In this document: piece after piece, positions 51,333 to 52,699 of the stretch
Layout of the letters: each line of letters opens with the position of its first letter
Numbering within the stretch: position 1 is the first letter of the stretch
From: an uncultured Opitutaceae bacterium
Lineage (GTDB): Bacteria > Verrucomicrobiota > Verrucomicrobiia > Opitutales > Opitutaceae
Direction: 5' to 3'
DNA: 52,699 nucleotides
NCBI GenBank assembly: GCA_903890485.1
Contig: CAITBM010000098.1
Location: 1 to 52,699 of the forward strand
Position numbers and translations under genes: made by a program
Notes under the pieces: generated by a model
What the model saw: only the letters and a program-made list of their open reading frames with translations
Databases searched by the model: none
Told to the model about the DNA's origin: nothing

Positions 51333-52699
51333 ATGTACCATTGCGTGCCCCCACCTAAGCAGAGGTTTCAAGCCTTAGCCTTGGCATTCGCGCTCTTGGT
51401 CTCCGCGCTGGACGCGCGGGCTGACGCGCCGCGCCTCTCGAACCTGTCGACGCGCGGCCAGGTGGGGACGGGGGCCAACATCATGATCGCAGGCCTGGTG
51501 GTCGGGCAAGGCACCCCGGAGACGGTCCTGATCAGGGCCGTCGGACCCGGACTCATTCCCCTCGGGGTTTCCGGCGTCCTTAAGGCGCCCATCCTCTCCC
51601 TCTTCGACTCAAAGGGTAACCTCATCCAGTCCAACCAGGGCTGGGGCACGGGCAACGCGACGGCCACGATCATGGCCTCGGTGGGCGCCTTCGCGCTCAA
51701 TCCCGGAAGCGCCGATTCCGCCCTGGTGGCCACCCTGCCGACGGGCGCCTACACGGCGCAGGTGTCGGGCGCAGGCGGCACCACGGGGATAGCCCTCTTG
51801 GAGGTCTACGAGGTCGGCGCAACCGCCACGACCGCCCGCCTCGTGAACCTCTCGACCCGCGGCGACGTAGGGACGGGCAGCAACATCATGATCCCCGGCA
51901 TCTACATCGGGCCGGGCTCGGGCACCCGGACGCTCCTTATCCGAGCCGCCGGGCCCGCCCTCACCCCCCTGGGAGTTTCCGGGGCCCTTTCCGACCCGGC
52001 GTTCTCAATCGACAATTCCTCCAACGCCTCGATCGCCAGCAATGACAATTGGGGCACCCCCGTGGGCAATTCACCGGACGGCGCGGCCCTGGGGGGGCCT
52101 TCACCTTGGCGGGGGCGTTCCCCTTCGCCTCCGGCAGCCTCGACTCGGCCACGATTGTGAGCGTCGGCCCGGGGTCCTACACGGTCCTGGTGAGCGGCAA
52201 CGCCGGCGCCACCGGGGTGTGCCTGGTGGAAGTGTACGACATCACTCCCTCGGCCCCACCCGGGCCCGACGGGGTCACCATCACGGCGACCCACGCGACG
52301 GCCGACACAAGCGGCGGAAACCCGGGAACGTTCACGCTCAGCCGGACGGGAGACTTGAGCGGTCCCCTGACGGTCGCCTACACGCTGTCCGGAACCGCGG
52401 TGAACGGCACGGACTACCAGGCCCTGTCCGGGTCCGTCTCGTTCCCGGCCTACGTGCCTAATGCCTACGTCACCGTGAACCCCACCCCAAACCTGGGCCC
52501 GGCTTCAACGGCCACGGTCAACCTGGGACTGGTCGCGGGCACCGGCTACACCGTCGGCTCGGCGGGCGCCGCCACGGTGACGATCCAGAAGCTCGCCCCC
52601 AACCTGTTCGTTTCGAACCTTCGGCCTATCCCGTCGGCGACCGGCGCGACGAGTTCCGGCGTGGCCACCATCCTTTTGAGCGCCGACGGCTCGCTGGCC
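51333..52699 (+). CDS. Secreted Calx-beta domain surface protein, frame break at a G7 run, 3' end cut
   Basis: The signal peptide lies in MYHCVPPPKQRFQALALAF...ADA. Two repeats of about 130 residues follow, each opening LSNLSTRGQVGTGANIMI or LVNLSTRGDVGTGSNIMI and carrying LIRA-GPxLxPLGVSGxL. In the second repeat, at seven G (52091-52097), the frame must move by -1: upstream reads NSPDGAALGG, downstream reads AFTLAGAFPFASGSLDSA. The second frame stays open to the window end, covering a Calx-beta-like domain (TFTLSRTGDLSGPLTVAYTL, about 52290-52580) and the start of a further domain that resembles CHRD. Taken together it is an exported adhesin- or scaffold-like protein. The gene continues past 52699. 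Confidence 0.8.

Noticed and set aside
1-52699. CRISPR array, insertion sequences, prophage or integron
   Set aside because: No regularly spaced repeats, no transposase, integrase or phage structural genes were seen.

Overview
The window is high-GC bacterial chromosome with a dense, almost gap-free gene layout. The lineage suggested is Verrucomicrobiota, probably Opitutaceae-like. The pointers are a PEP-CTERM sorting tail (VPEPSTWALL), a secreted protein built from RLxNLSTRG-type repeats plus a Calx-beta domain, the block nusA-infB-rbfA-nrnA-truB-ribF, many starts without a Shine-Dalgarno sequence, and the pairing of FolE2 with a PTPS-family protein. I see no transposase, integrase, phage gene or CRISPR array. 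All calls were made by eye, without database searches.

Layout. 1-5.6 kb: a partial SDR, a GH26 glycosidase, an internally duplicated outer-membrane barrel, a lipoprotein oligopeptide-binding protein and a small VOC protein. 5.6-14.3 kb (minus strand): a fusion of a fatty-acid-hydroxylase domain with a HlyIII/PAQR domain, tRNA-Val, the operon nusA-infB-rbfA-nrnA-truB-ribF (transcribed from high to low coordinates), and tRNA-Ser. 14.5-23.4 kb: a receiver protein, a YugP-like zinc peptidase, an M3 oligopeptidase, a TonB-dependent receptor, a ferredoxin, a rhomboid-like protein and a Prc-like tail-specific protease. 23.4-31.1 kb: prfA-prmC, a HAD phosphatase, a small lysozyme-fold protein, a GH63-like glucosidase and an ECF sigma/anti-sigma pair. 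31.2-40.2 kb: a SNF2 helicase, a frame-broken PEP-CTERM protein, a nucleoside-hydrolase-like protein, EttA and a frame-broken DUF748 envelope protein. 40.4-46.5 kb: a YiiD-C thioesterase, a dUTPase, an Arg/Gly-rich disordered protein, the operon murA-ruvB-tauE-DUF1634 and a small membrane protein. 46.7-52.7 kb: an SDR-folE2-PTPS operon, an MBL hydrolase with pyruvate kinase, and a Calx-beta surface protein that runs off the window.

Working together. The 8-14 kb block couples transcription elongation, translation initiation, ribosome maturation, tRNA modification and flavin supply. prfA/prmC, ettA and infB add translation control. GH26, the GH63-like enzyme, the peptide-binding lipoprotein, the TonB receptor and several peptidases fit a polymer-degrading, nutrient-scavenging lifestyle.

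Most interesting points: (1) an attenuator-like leader in front of nusA, with a consensus -35, a terminator and an overlapping alternative hairpin; (2) a membrane protein joining an intact eight-histidine di-iron hydroxylase to a HlyIII/PAQR domain that has lost its metal ligands; (3) an operon of GTP cyclohydrolase, PTPS-like protein and SDR, matching the three steps of tetrahydrobiopterin synthesis; (4) three consecutive hairpins, the last a textbook terminator, abutting the murA start codon downstream of an RGG-like gene; (5) three frame breaks, all in exported or envelope proteins, two of them at G homopolymers.
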